The translations under genes and the position numbers were made by a program. Below are positions 18,420 to 27,374 of a DNA stretch of 64,000 bases, in pieces (positions within the stretch are counted from its first letter, which is position 1; each line of letters opens with the position of its first letter). The stretch lies in assembly GCF_032337115.1 (NCBI RefSeq), contig NZ_JAVXZY010000006.1:248001-312000 (forward strand), written 5' to 3'. The notes under the pieces were generated by a model. It worked only from the letters and a program-made list of their open reading frames with translations. It was not told the origin of the DNA and searched no databases. The DNA comes from Roseateles_C aquae (GTDB lineage: Bacteria > Pseudomonadota > Gammaproteobacteria > Burkholderiales > Burkholderiaceae_C).

Positions 18420-20420
18420 ATGTCAAAAGCTGCTCTCGAACTGCTGGCCCCAGCACGCGATGCCGACATCGGCATCGAGGCCGTCAATCACGGCGCCGAT
18501 GCCGTCTATATCGGCGGCCCAGGCTTTGGTGCGCGCGACAAGGCGCCCAACAGCATTGCCGATATCGAACGCCTGGCCCGCCATGCCCACCGCTTTGGCG
18601 CGCGCATCTTCGTCACCATGAACACCATCCTGCGCGACGACGAGCTCGAAGCCGCGCGCCAGCAGGCCTGGCAGCTCTACGAGGCCGGCGCCGATGCGCT
18701 GATCGTGCAGGACATGGGCCTGCTGGAGCTGGACCTGCCGCCCGTCCAGCTGCACGCCAGCACACAGACCGATATCCGCACGCCGGAGAAGGCGCGCTTT
18801 CTGCAGGACGTCGGCTTCTCGCAGATGGTGCTGGCACGGGAGCTGGACCTCGGCCAGATCCAGGCCATTCGCGCCGTCGTGCAGGACGCGACGCTGGAAT
18901 TCTTCATCCACGGCGCGCTGTGCGTGGCCTACAGCGGCCAGTGCTTCATCAGCCATGCGCACACCGGGCGCAGCGCCAACCGCGGCAACTGCTCGCAGGA
19001 ATGCCGGTTGCCCTACACCGTCAGCGATGCGCAGGGCCGGGTGATCGCCCACGACAAGCATGTGCTGAGTCTGAAGGACAACGACCAGAGCGCCAATCTG
19101 GAGCTGCTGGCCGACGCCGGCATCCGCAGCTTCAAGATCGAGGGCCGCTACAAGGACATGGCGACGGTGAAGAACGTCACCGCCCACTACCGCCAGCTGA
19201 TCGACGGCCTGCTCGAGCGCCGCGCCAAGCACTACCGCGCCAGCAGCAGCGGCCATTGCCGCTTCAGCTTCACGCCCGAGCCCGAGCAGGGCTTCAACCG
19301 CGGCGGCACCGACTATTTCGTTAACGGCCGCCAGATCGATATCGGCGCCTTCGACACGCCCAAGCACGCCGGCATGCCGCTGGGCACGCTGGGCAAGATC
19401 ACGAGCAGCCATTTCGAGATCGACACCGGCGACGCCACCCGCGTGATCAACAACGGCGATGCGCTGACCTGGTGGGACCGCCAGGGGGAGCTTCAGGGCG
19501 TGCCGGTCAACACCGCCACGCCGCTGGGCGGCACGCTGTGGCAGGTGGAGCCGAATCTGCATGGCCTCTCTGAAGGCAGCACGGTGCAGGCCCTGAAGGA
19601 TCTCTACCGTGGTCTGGCCATCAGCCGCAACCGCGATATGGCTTGGGAGCGCTTGCTGGCCAAACCCTCGGCCGAGCGCCGGCTCTGGGTGGACCTGACG
19701 CTGGCCCAGATCCAGCTCGACGGCGAGCCCGGCTTCGAGCTGACGTTGAAGGACGAAGACGGCCACCGCGGCATCGCCCGCCTGGCCCATCCGCATGAGC
19801 CGGCGCGCGATGCCAAGCAGGCCGAGGCGACGCTGAAAGAGCAGCTGGCCAAGCTGGGCAACACCCAGTTCGAGGCCCGCCGCGTGCGCCTGGCGCTGCG
19901 CGAAAGCTGCTTCCTGCCGGCCTCGCAGCTCAATGCGCTGCGCCGTGAGGCCGTGGCCGCGCTGGAAGAGGCGCGCCAAGAGGCCTGGCAGCGGCTGCCG
20001 CGGGCCACGCCGGTGGAGCCGCCGGTCGCCTACCCGGAAGACACGCTGAGCTATCTGGCCAATGTCTACAACAGCCGCGCGGCCGCCTTCTACGCGCGCC
20101 ATGGCGTCAAGGTGATCGACGCGGCCTACGAGAGCCACGAAGAGCTGGGCGAAGTCAGCCTGATGATCACCAAGCACTGCGTGCGCTGGAGCCTGTCGCT
20201 CTGTCCCAAGCAGGCCAAGGGCGTGACCGGCGTGCAGGGCACCGTGCGCGCCGAGCCGCTGACGCTGCAGCATGGCGACGAGCAGCTGACGCTGCGCTTT
20301 GACTGCAAGCCCTGTGAGATGCATGTGGTCGGCGCGATGCGCAAGAACGTGCTGCAGCAGTTCAAGCAGCAGATCAAGACCGAACCGATCACCTTCTACC
20401 GGACGCGGCCCGCGGCCTGA
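18420..20420 (+). CDS. rlhA: U32-family 23S rRNA C2501 hydroxylase RlhA (YdcP-type)
   Basis: This 666-residue protein has the U32 catalytic core at the N-terminus (LELLAPARDADIGIEAVNHG, GGPGFGARDKA, HGALCVAYSGQC) and cysteines in NRGNCSQECRLPY, FDCKPCEMH and elsewhere that likely hold an iron-sulfur cluster. The length and C-terminal half match E. coli RlhA/YdcP, which makes 5-hydroxycytidine at 23S position 2501 from a prephenate-derived donor. YhbU-type ubiquinone factors are much shorter. It starts 37 bases after thiDE, so it may be read through from the thi operon, but the functions are unrelated. Confidence 0.88.
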   Translation: MSKAALELLAPARDADIGIEAVNHGADAVYIGGPGFGARDKAPNSIADIERLARHAHRFGARIFVTMNTILRDDELEAARQQAWQLYEAGADALIVQDMGLLELDLPPVQLHASTQTDIRTPEKARFLQDVGFSQMVLARELDLGQIQAIRAVVQDATLEFFIHGALCVAYSGQCFISHAHTGRSANRGNCSQECRLPYTVSDAQGRVIAHDKHVLSLKDNDQSANLELLADAGIRSFKIEGRYKDMATVKNVTAHYRQLIDGLLERRAKHYRASSSGHCRFSFTPEPEQGFNRGGTDYFVNGRQIDIGAFDTPKHAGMPLGTLGKITSSHFEIDTGDATRVINNGDALTWWDRQGELQGVPVNTATPLGGTLWQVEPNLHGLSEGSTVQALKDLYRGLAISRNRDMAWERLLAKPSAERRLWVDLTLAQIQLDGEPGFELTLKDEDGHRGIARLAHPHEPARDAKQAEATLKEQLAKLGNTQFEARRVRLALRESCFLPASQLNALRREAVAALEEARQEAWQRLPRATPVEPPVAYPEDTLSYLANVYNSRAAAFYARHGVKVIDAAYESHEELGEVSLMITKHCVRWSLSLCPKQAKGVTGVQGTVRAEPLTLQHGDEQLTLRFDCKPCEMHVVGAMRKNVLQQFKQQIKTEPITFYRTRPAA

Positions 20421-20465
20421 TCGACCGGCTCGCGCAACTGACGAGCGTGGAAAAGCCGAACGCAA

Positions 20466-20551
20466 ACCACAGAGTCACGGAGACACAGAGAAATTCAGCC
20501 CGAGCTGAACCTGGTGAATTTGTTGTCTCTGTGTCTCTGTGTCTCTGTGGT
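20466..20551. repeat. CACAGAG-type palindromic repeat (copy 1)
   Basis: The left arm 20466-20491 and right arm 20526-20551 are reverse complements at 24 of 26 positions and consist of ACCACAGAG...GACACAGAGA. An inner pair (20491-20497 and 20515-20521) and a TTCAGC-CCGA-GCTGAA hairpin fill the centre. It lies between the convergent rlhA and the aldolase-like gene, with TTTT after the plus-strand stem, so it may act as a two-way terminator. A second copy is at 46065. Confidence 0.75.
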
Positions 20552-20593
20552 CTGTTTTGACGGATCAGCACTCGCCGTAGAAGGAGCCTCAAG

Positions 20594-21757
20594 CTAACGG
20601 CTCAAGCCGCGCGCCTCGATCGCCCACAGCGCCTCCACCCGGCCGCCGCGCAGCGCGACCAGCTGGTCGTGCAGGTTCAGCGTCGGGTCGCAATGGCCGG
20701 GCACCAGCAGCAGGCGCTGGCCCAGCGTCGGGCGCGGCCCGCCCAGATGCTGAACGATGGCATGCTCGTCGTTCAGCGCCAGCACGCTCAAGTCAGCGCT
20801 CAGCGCGCCTCCGGCCCAGACCTGCGGCGGCCCGCATTCGGCCGACAGCGTCTTCAGCCCCGCATCCAGCACCAGGCGATCTCCCTGGCCCTCGCTGATC
20901 ACGCTGCTGAGCAGGAAGAGGCTGTGCTCGAAGTGCAGGCCGGCCGCCTCGTTGCGGCCATAGTCGGCATCCATGAAGACATAGGAACCCGGCTGCACCT
21001 CGGTGTAGACGCCGCTGCTCAAATCAAACGCCACCGTGCCACTGCCGCCGCCGGTGATGCACTCGCAGGCCAGCCCCGCAGCAAGCAGCGCATCGCGCAC
21101 CGCCGCCGCCCGTGCCGCGGCTGCGGCCGCCGCGGCGCGCCGCTCGGCCACAGTGCGCAGATGCTGGATCGCGCCCTGATAGGCCTGCAGGCCCTTGAAG
21201 TGCAGCTGCTGCGGATGGCGCTTGATCGCCGCGCACAGGCGCAGCACCGCCTCGGCATCGGCGACGCCGCAGCGCTGCTGGCCGACATCGATCTCGACCA
21301 GCACCTCAATGCGGCTGCCCGTCGCCGCACAGGCCGCGGCCAACGCCTCGATCTGCACTTCATGGTCGACGCAGACGCTGATCCTGGCGCGCAGCGCCAG
21401 CTGGGCCAGCAAGGCCGTCTTGGCGGCACCGACCACCTGATTGCTGATCAGCACATCGTTGACGCCGGCATTGACGAAGGGCAGCGCCTCGCTGACCTTC
21501 TGGCAGCAGATGCCCACCGCCCCGGCACGCCGCTGCGCCTGCGCAATCGCCACGCTCTTGTGCGCCTTGGCATGCGGCCGCAGCGCCAAGCCCGCAGCAC
21601 TGGCCGCGGCCTGCATCAGCGCGACATTGCGCTCGAAGGCATCGAGGTCGAGCAGCAGCGCCGGGGTGTCAATGGCGTCCAGCGTGTCGCCGTGGCGGGC
21701 GGCCGGCGGCAAACTGATGGGGGACAGCGTGGCGGGCCGGATGTCAGGCAGGGGCAT
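20594..21757 (-). CDS. DSD1-family PLP enzyme (D-threonine aldolase / D-serine or D-hydroxyaspartate dehydratase-like)
   Basis: This 387-residue fold-type III PLP enzyme has the alanine-racemase-like N-terminal barrel, with the PLP lysine in LRPHAKAHKS, and EVLVEIDVGQQRCGV for the pocket. The C-terminal metal-binding motif PGHCDPTLNLHDQ is typical of the DSD1 family. Members cleave D-threonine or dehydrate D-serine or hydroxyaspartate; the substrate cannot be decided here. The ATG at 21757 (MPLPDIRP) is preferred, although no clear ribosome site precedes it. A perfect 8-bp hairpin (TGGCGGCA-TTG-TGCCGCCA, 21780-21798) lies just upstream and could affect start selection. Confidence 0.85.
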   Translation of the reverse strand: MPLPDIRPATLSPISLPPAARHGDTLDAIDTPALLLDLDAFERNVALMQAAASAAGLALRPHAKAHKSVAIAQAQRRAGAVGICCQKVSEALPFVNAGVNDVLISNQVVGAAKTALLAQLALRARISVCVDHEVQIEALAAACAATGSRIEVLVEIDVGQQRCGVADAEAVLRLCAAIKRHPQQLHFKGLQAYQGAIQHLRTVAERRAAAAAAAARAAAVRDALLAAGLACECITGGGSGTVAFDLSSGVYTEVQPGSYVFMDADYGRNEAAGLHFEHSLFLLSSVISEGQGDRLVLDAGLKTLSAECGPPQVWAGGALSADLSVLALNDEHAIVQHLGGPRPTLGQRLLLVPGHCDPTLNLHDQLVALRGGRVEALWAIEARGLSR

Positions 21758-21822
21758 GATGACGTTGCAGTTCAGCAGGTGGCGGCATTGTGCCGCCAAG
21801 CCGCTGCGCTGCCGGGGCGACG

Positions 21823-22404
21823 TCAGCTGCGCAGCCGCTCAATCACCCGGTCCAGCATCAGCAAGCTATCGGCCAGGCCCAACATGCCTTGCACATGGAC
21901 GATATGGCTGCCCAGTTCGGGGCGCTGGCTCAAGGTGGCCATCAGCGCCTGCAGGTAAGCCGTGTGGCTTTGCCCGGCCTGGGCCGGCTGCAGGAGGCCG
22001 ACACGATCGGCCACCGCGACCAACTGCAGCATCAGGCGCTCGGCCTCGTCGACCTGGCTGCGGCGGCCGCGCACCTGGCCGGCCAGCAAGTCCGCCGCCT
22101 CCTTCAAGAGGCCGGCGATCCGCGCATCGCGCTGCTTGCGGGTCTGCAAGCGGCCCCGGTTGCCCTGCTCGCTGGGGACCCCACCGCCGCGCTGCAGCGC
22201 AATCAGACTGCCGCGCAGAGCAGCCAGGCTGCCGGCCGCAGGTAGCCGGTTGTCGAGCAGGCATTTTTCGGTCTGGCTCAGCCACTGATGGGCCTGCTCG
22301 GCAAAGTCAGGTGCGCCGACTTCCAGCAGCGCCATCAGCGGCGACAGCGCCAGCAGTTGTCGCTCGATCTGCTCCAGATTGGCCAGGCGCAGCAAGCTGC
22401 TCAC
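21823..22404 (-). CDS. Unknown protein, third gene of the DUF2589 operon
   Basis: This 193-residue, mostly helical, leucine- and glutamine-rich soluble protein has no signal peptide. I do not recognise a family. It holds a basic central stretch (RGRLQTRKQRDARI) flanked by predicted helices, suggesting a scaffold or adaptor. The start is a GTG at 22404, 24 bases after the preceding stop; no ATG is in frame nearby. Co-direction and short spacing tie it to the two upstream genes. Confidence 0.65.
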   Translation of the reverse strand: MSSLLRLANLEQIERQLLALSPLMALLEVGAPDFAEQAHQWLSQTEKCLLDNRLPAAGSLAALRGSLIALQRGGGVPSEQGNRGRLQTRKQRDARIAGLLKEAADLLAGQVRGRRSQVDEAERLMLQLVAVADRVGLLQPAQAGQSHTAYLQALMATLSQRPELGSHIVHVQGMLGLADSLLMLDRVIERLRS

Positions 22405-22428
22405 GACGTGGCGCCCATTCGCAGCACC

Positions 22429-23103
22429 CTATTCCTGCACCAGCTTGCGGCTGCTCGGATCATCGGCGCGGGTCTGCGTCCATTCGACGCCCTCCTCGGT
22501 CACCGTCAGCTGGATGCGGGTCAAGAGCTCCGGCGGGCCGGCCGCCTTCAGATCGCTGCTGGCCACCAGCAGGCGCACGCTGGCGGGCTTGGGCAGCAGG
22601 GTGCGCATCACCTCGGTCAGCCGGCCGCGCAGCTGGGTCTCGATGCCGCCTTCTATCGCCGTGCCTTCGGAACGCAGCGAGTTGCGCACCAGGCTCATCA
22701 CCACGCCCACGGCCCGTTCACTGGCTTGTCCGATGGCGAGCTGGTCGCGCGCCTCCGGCGCTGGCAACTCACCCAAGAGCATTGCCAGGCTGCGAATCGC
22801 CGAGGCGCGCGAGCGCGGCGGCTGACGCAGCTGCTGTTGATTCAGCGTTTCGTCCATCACCGCAATCAGCTGCTTGTGCACCACATCGGCGGCGGCGGCC
22901 GGCTGCGGCTCGTCGACCTTGTCGATGCCCACCGGCAGGTCCAGCGTGACCGTCGGCAGCCGAAAGCGCGGCACCGGCAGGTGCTGAAGCAGCGGGTGTT
23001 GGGCATAGAGCTGCGCAATGCGCACCGACTCCAGATCGGCCTGCAGCCGGGCATTGGCGATGCCCGACAGCAGATTGGCCAGATAGGCCTCAATCGCGGC
23101 CAT
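22429..23103 (-). CDS. Unknown protein, second gene of the DUF2589 operon
   Basis: This is a 224-residue protein. The N-terminal part (YLANLLSGIANARLQADLES) is helical. It is followed by LPVPRFRLPTVTLDLPVGI, a beta-like Pro/Leu segment reminiscent of the ILTMLPIPFITIDLVKIDF segment of the DUF2589 protein encoded just upstream. It may be a divergent partner of the same assembly. The middle region is rich in Arg and Ser, and the C-terminal half has alternating strands (VRLLVASSDL, RIQLTVTEEG). CCGGAG lies upstream of the ATG; the gap to the preceding gene is 40 bases. Confidence 0.65.
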   Translation of the reverse strand: MAAIEAYLANLLSGIANARLQADLESVRIAQLYAQHPLLQHLPVPRFRLPTVTLDLPVGIDKVDEPQPAAAADVVHKQLIAVMDETLNQQQLRQPPRSRASAIRSLAMLLGELPAPEARDQLAIGQASERAVGVVMSLVRNSLRSEGTAIEGGIETQLRGRLTEVMRTLLPKPASVRLLVASSDLKAAGPPELLTRIQLTVTEEGVEWTQTRADDPSSRKLVQE

Positions 23104-23143
23104 GGTGAGTCGCTCCGGTGAAACTCATGGCGGCCATTGCCGC

Positions 23144-24019
23144 TCAGGCCGGCAGGCGAACAACCGGCGCCGGGGCCCCCAGCGGTCGCTCGAACATCGA
23201 CTTCTCCAGGATGCCAAGAATGCGGTCCAGCCCGGCCGGCGTTTCTGCCTGCGAGGCCTGCACCGAGATGTCCAGCGAATAGCTGCGGTCCACACTGGCG
23301 CCCTGGCTGTTGCTCTTCTGGTAAGCCACGGCCACATTGAGCTTGGCGGATCCACCCGGCCAGCCTTGCTGTACGGTCAGGTCGGCGTTGACGCCCAGGC
23401 TCTCATCGGTCTTGGTGAACTCGACCGAGGTGATCTTGGCGTGGAAGTCGATCTTGACCAGGTCGATGGTAATGAAGGGAATCGGCAGCATGGTCAGTAT
23501 CGGCACCTCCAGTTTCATCTCCTGGATTTGCGCGGCGACGGCGTCGGTATGGGTGACCGTGGCCGTGGCTGTGGCGGGCGTGGTGGGCTCACCACCGCTG
23601 AGCGTCACCGTGGGCGCTGTGGTGTAGCCGCTGCCCTTGCTGGTGACGGTAATGGCCGTCACCGCGCCGTTGGAGATGCTGGCCACCGCTGAAGCCCCCG
23701 AACCGCCACCGCCGATCAGCGTGACGGTCGGCTCCGAGCTGTAGCCGGCGCCGGCCGCGCCAACGGTGATGGACGTCAGTTCATCACGCGCCGGCTGGAA
23801 GGCCGCCACCTCTTTCGGGTATTTGAAGGCCACGTAGATGGGCTTGCCCGGTGTCGTCACGCCATTGGCATCGGTGATGTTCGGCTCAAAGCCGACCGAT
23901 TTGATGAAGTTGACCGAACTGAGCGCCGCCTGTGCCTGCGCATTGATCACCGCGTTCAGCGGCCCGCCGATCATCGATGCGAAGTCGATGCTGGAAAGTT
24001 CTTGACCCGGACTCGGCAT
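23144..24019 (-). CDS. DUF2589-domain protein with inserted GxGY repeats
   Basis: This is a 291-residue protein. Residues ~8-45 (DFASMIGGPLNAVINAQAQA, then SVNFIKSVGF) and ~150-290 (VPILTMLPIPFITIDLVKID) match the DUF2589 family as I know it. Between them lies an insert of two glycine-rich repeats, GAAGAGYSSEPTVTLIGGGG and SKGSGYTTAPTVTLSGG, of a kind common in phage tail fibres and surface proteins. No signal peptide is present. The start is the ATG at 24019 with AGGGAGC just upstream; a frame extension to 24043 is less likely. It is the first gene of a three-gene operon. The function is unknown. Confidence 0.75.
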   Translation of the reverse strand: MPSPGQELSSIDFASMIGGPLNAVINAQAQAALSSVNFIKSVGFEPNITDANGVTTPGKPIYVAFKYPKEVAAFQPARDELTSITVGAAGAGYSSEPTVTLIGGGGSGASAVASISNGAVTAITVTSKGSGYTTAPTVTLSGGEPTTPATATATVTHTDAVAAQIQEMKLEVPILTMLPIPFITIDLVKIDFHAKITSVEFTKTDESLGVNADLTVQQGWPGGSAKLNVAVAYQKSNSQGASVDRSYSLDISVQASQAETPAGLDRILGILEKSMFERPLGAPAPVVRLPA

Positions 24020-24311
24020 GACAAGCTCCCTTGCTGCGAACATAAGAACGGGCCGAACCGGCGATGGCCACGCGCGCGCTGGCGCTAGGCATGGTGCCCG
24101 CGTCGCGGCCGGCCCGGGCCGCTGACGCCATCGCCACGCAGATCGGTCATCGCGCTTGCGCGCCAGCCCGGCCTTGCGAGTGGACGGATGCTAACGAAAC
24201 TGGTGGGCGGACCTCACCCCTAGCTTGGCAGGATTGATGATGAATCCTGAAGCCGAAAGAGGGGGCACGCGGCGGCGGCGCAGGCTGCGCATCGTCACCG
24301 CCGCAGGTGGC

Positions 24312-24908
24312 TCAGCGCAGGCAGGCGCCCTGGCTGCAGCCGTGCCCGGTCTGGCGGTCGTAGTCCTCGCCCTCGCGACCGGCCTGCTCAAGCACCAGAT
24401 CGCGAATGCGCCGCGCCTGCCGCTCCAGTTCCTCGCAGCGCGGCGCGGGCGGCAGGCTCTGCAAGGCCTCGTCGATACGTGCCGCCGCCGCCTCGACGAT
24501 GGCGATATGCCCCTGCTCATGAACACGCAGCGCGGCCAGGTAGCGATCAAAGTCGGCGCGCTGCTCGGCGCTGGGCGCGCCACCAAGCTCAGGCAGCACG
24601 ATCTGCGCCTGCAGCAGCACGCGCACCTCGGCCAGCCTGCATTGCTCGCCCTTGTCTGTCGTTTCCTTTTGCCAGCGGTAGCCGCTGCGCACGTGCCAGC
24701 GGGTGCGGCCGTGAAAAATTCGGCCCTGCTCGCGCACCGGCGTGGCGGCATTGAGCGCCGGCAGCAGGCGCTGGCCGGGCTGCAGCGGCACCGGATAAGG
24801 CTGTTCAACAATCTGCGACTGCAGCGCGGCCTCGGCAGGCCTCGAACCAAGCAGAAGTAGCAGGCAACAGGCGGCCAGCAGACGAGCAGGAATCAGTGCG
24901 CGACACAT
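24312..24908 (-). CDS. DUF922 secreted zinc-protease-like protein
   Basis: This is a 198-residue protein. A hydrophobic signal sequence (MCRALIPARLLAACCLLLLLG, ending near PAEA) is followed by a DUF922 domain. The zinc-binding motif HEQGH (HExxH) lies in LRVHEQGHIAIVE, and two Cys late in the sequence could pair (the last is near GCSQGACLR). It is probably a periplasmic or secreted peptidase with unknown substrate. The start is the ATG at 24908; the open frame beyond it to 25016 is not signal-like. The ~290 bases between it and the DUF2589 gene hold nothing recognisable. Confidence 0.8.
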   Translation of the reverse strand: MCRALIPARLLAACCLLLLLGSRPAEAALQSQIVEQPYPVPLQPGQRLLPALNAATPVREQGRIFHGRTRWHVRSGYRWQKETTDKGEQCRLAEVRVLLQAQIVLPELGGAPSAEQRADFDRYLAALRVHEQGHIAIVEAAAARIDEALQSLPPAPRCEELERQARRIRDLVLEQAGREGEDYDRQTGHGCSQGACLR

Positions 24909-25098
24909 GGCTGCGATTCTCGCCGCGCCTCGCGCCACTTGCTGCCCAGGCCCGATAGCGAGCCGGCGTGAACAAGTTCGCGACAGCCGCAAAAAGGCGG
25001 CGCTGCTCGCTGTCACCCTGCCGCCACGCCCTCCCGCATCGATTGCCGGCGCCCGCCCGATGCGCTACCGTCGGGCTTCGCCATCACGGGCCGTGAGC

Positions 25099-25497
25099 AT
25101 GCACAAAATCCTCATCGTTGACGACCATGCCGACATCCGCGATCTGCTGCGCATGACGCTGGATCTGGCGCAGAGCTTCGACATCCACGAGGCCAAGAAC
25201 GGCCAGGAGGCGGTCGACATCGCCGCGACCCTGAAGCCGGATCTGGTCTTGATGGACATCATGATGCCCGGCCCCTTCGACGGCATTGAAGCCTGCCGGC
25301 GCATCAAGGCCCAGGGCGGCGCGGCGATCAAGGTCATTCTGGTCAGCGCCAAGCCGGCCGAGGAAATCCGTCAGGCCGTCAAGGAGGCCGGCGCCGACCT
25401 CTTCATGAGCAAGCCCTTCGGCCCGCTGCAACTGGTTGACAGCATCACCGCGCTGTACGCGCCCAAGGCGGGTGCCAGCACGCTGGGCGCGGGCTGA
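25099..25497 (+). CDS. Stand-alone receiver-domain response regulator
   Basis: This 132-residue single-domain CheY/Spo0F-like protein has acidic Asp residues in LIVDDHAD, phospho-acceptor Asp in LVLMDIMMPGPFDGIEA, and the conserved Lys in FMSKPFGPLQL. With no output domain it would act by protein contact, for example as a relay for one of the hybrid kinases encoded elsewhere in the window. No kinase is adjacent. The ATG at 25099 or a GTG two codons earlier could be used; the ribosome site is weak for both. Confidence 0.88.
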   Translation: MHKILIVDDHADIRDLLRMTLDLAQSFDIHEAKNGQEAVDIAATLKPDLVLMDIMMPGPFDGIEACRRIKAQGGAAIKVILVSAKPAEEIRQAVKEAGADLFMSKPFGPLQLVDSITALYAPKAGASTLGAG

Positions 25498-25700
25498 TCC
25501 CGTTCAGCCTGCGCTGACCCCGACACTGAATCCGTCCACAGCGCCTGTGGATAAGCATGGGGATGCGCCTTGGACGGCGCACCGCAGGGCGCATGCCGAC
25601 TGGGCCGGACTCGGATTGCACAAAAAACAGGCAGTGCTGAGCCTCAGCGTCACGGCGCCCTGCCACAATCCGCGCCGAGAGCCAGCTGCCCGCATCCACC

Positions 25701-27341
25701 TTGCTGCCCGTCCGCCAGATTGCCCGCCACCTCCTGCCCCGCCGCGCGCCAGCGCTGGCTGGTCGCGTGGCAACGCCGCTGGACCGCTGCCTGCTGCTGG
25801 CGCTGCTGCTGCACATCTGGTTGATCGTGCTGATCGGCAATGCGCCAGGCGGGACGGCCAAGCCCGGTGAAGGCGTTTACGGCAGCATCAGCGTGCTCTT
25901 GACCGGCCCTGGCAGCGCCAAGGGAGCGGCCAACGGCAGCACCGAGCCCCGCCCAGATCTGGGCCCTGCGGGGGGAGCCGCCCGCCAACGCTTTGGTGGC
26001 GTGGTGCGCCAGGAAGAAGCGCCACCCAGCGACGAGCCCGGCGCCGCACGGCTCGGCCAGTGGGCGCCGCAGGCGAACGAGGTGCAGCGGCTGAAGCCCG
26101 AGGCGCTGGCCCAGCTCAAGCCCAGCCCGGCGTTGAGCACGCCGCCGCTGGCGCCGCTGCCCGACCCGGTACCGCCGATGCCCGAAACCGCGGAAGCGCC
26201 ACGCCTCGCCCAACTGCCTGAACCCACAAAGGCTGCCCCGGCTCGAACGGCCCCCATGGAGCCCGCGCCGAGGCCCGAGCCCAGCATTGCTGCGCTGCCG
26301 CCGCTGACCTTGCCGCTGGACAGCCGCCCGGCCAGCCCCAGCGTCGCCCGCAGCACAGCGGCCCCGCTGAAGCCCTTGCCCGAGGCACGGATCGCCGAGC
26401 TGGCAGCGATGCCGGCCTTGACCCTGCCGCTGTCTGAAAGGCCGAGTGCCATCAGCCGTCCGAACACCGCCACGCTGAGCGCCGCACCAAGCATGCCGCC
26501 CACGCCGGACCTGGCGCCCTTGCCGCAGCTCAGCCTGCCCATGAGTCAGCTGGCCAGCCCCAGCACCACGGTGACACGCGCAGCGCCAGCCGCTGCATTG
26601 GCCCCGGTGGCCGCAGCCTCGGCGGCCCGCCTGGATTCACTGCAGCCGCTACCGCGCCCGGCGCTGCCGCTGTCGGCACTGGCCACGCCAAGCATCAGCA
26701 AGGCCACGGCCGCCGCGCCGATCAGCCCGATGTCGGCCGAAGCCCGCCAGGCGACGCTGGAGGTGCCGGCCCTGCCCGCCACCGTGCTGCCGCTGCGGGC
26801 CAGCAGCGAAGCGGTGAGCAGAAATAGCGCTGGCAGCGCGCCGGCCCTCAGCAAATTGCCGGAGCAGACGACGGCCGGCGCCGCGCTGGAGCCGCTACCA
26901 CCGGCTCCGACCGCCGCGCTGAGCACGGCGGCGGCAGGCAACAACACGGCCAGCCCCGCCAGCGGCCAAAGCCCGACCGCCAAGCCTGGCTTGCAGACTC
27001 CCGGGCAGCGCATTGACCTCAGCGGCCGCAGCGTGGCCAGCGAAGGAGCGCCCGACGCCGGCAGTCAGCAAGGTCACGATGTCGCAACGGCCCCTTCCGC
27101 CGCCGCGAGCGCGCCCAAGCTGAACCTGACGCTGCCGCTGCGCGGCGGGCCGCTGGCCAACCGCCGCTCCAGCGGCCTGCTGGACCTGCTGGCCCAGCCG
27201 CCCGAGGTGAAATCCAAGCTGCAGAAGAGCGTCGAAGAAGCCGCTCGTGAGGATTGCCGCAAGGCCTATGCAGAGAAGGGCCTGCTGGCCGCGCTGCCGC
27301 TGGCGGCCGACGCGGCGCGCGACAAGGGCTGTCGCTGGTAA
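25701..27341 (+). CDS. Membrane-anchored Pro/Ala-rich repeat protein, unknown function
   Basis: This protein of about 546 residues has one N-terminal membrane helix (LLLALLLHIWLIVLIG, ~30-45) and a long low-complexity region. Within it, five imperfect units of ~35-42 residues (DNA ~26285-26880) each contain a core like PALTLPLSERPSA or PLPQLSLPMSQLASP. The C-terminal ~60 residues look folded and contain two Cys (EDCRKAY, DKGCRW). The overall plan resembles TonB-like periplasm-spanning proteins, but there is no TonB domain. The start is uncertain: TTG at 25701 or GTG at 25767, neither with a good ribosome site. Confidence 0.6.
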   Translation: MLPVRQIARHLLPRRAPALAGRVATPLDRCLLLALLLHIWLIVLIGNAPGGTAKPGEGVYGSISVLLTGPGSAKGAANGSTEPRPDLGPAGGAARQRFGGVVRQEEAPPSDEPGAARLGQWAPQANEVQRLKPEALAQLKPSPALSTPPLAPLPDPVPPMPETAEAPRLAQLPEPTKAAPARTAPMEPAPRPEPSIAALPPLTLPLDSRPASPSVARSTAAPLKPLPEARIAELAAMPALTLPLSERPSAISRPNTATLSAAPSMPPTPDLAPLPQLSLPMSQLASPSTTVTRAAPAAALAPVAAASAARLDSLQPLPRPALPLSALATPSISKATAAAPISPMSAEARQATLEVPALPATVLPLRASSEAVSRNSAGSAPALSKLPEQTTAGAALEPLPPAPTAALSTAAAGNNTASPASGQSPTAKPGLQTPGQRIDLSGRSVASEGAPDAGSQQGHDVATAPSAAASAPKLNLTLPLRGGPLANRRSSGLLDLLAQPPEVKSKLQKSVEEAAREDCRKAYAEKGLLAALPLAADAARDKGCRW

Positions 27342-27374
27342 GGCCTGAACGGGCCAGCCCTGAGCCGGCTGCGT

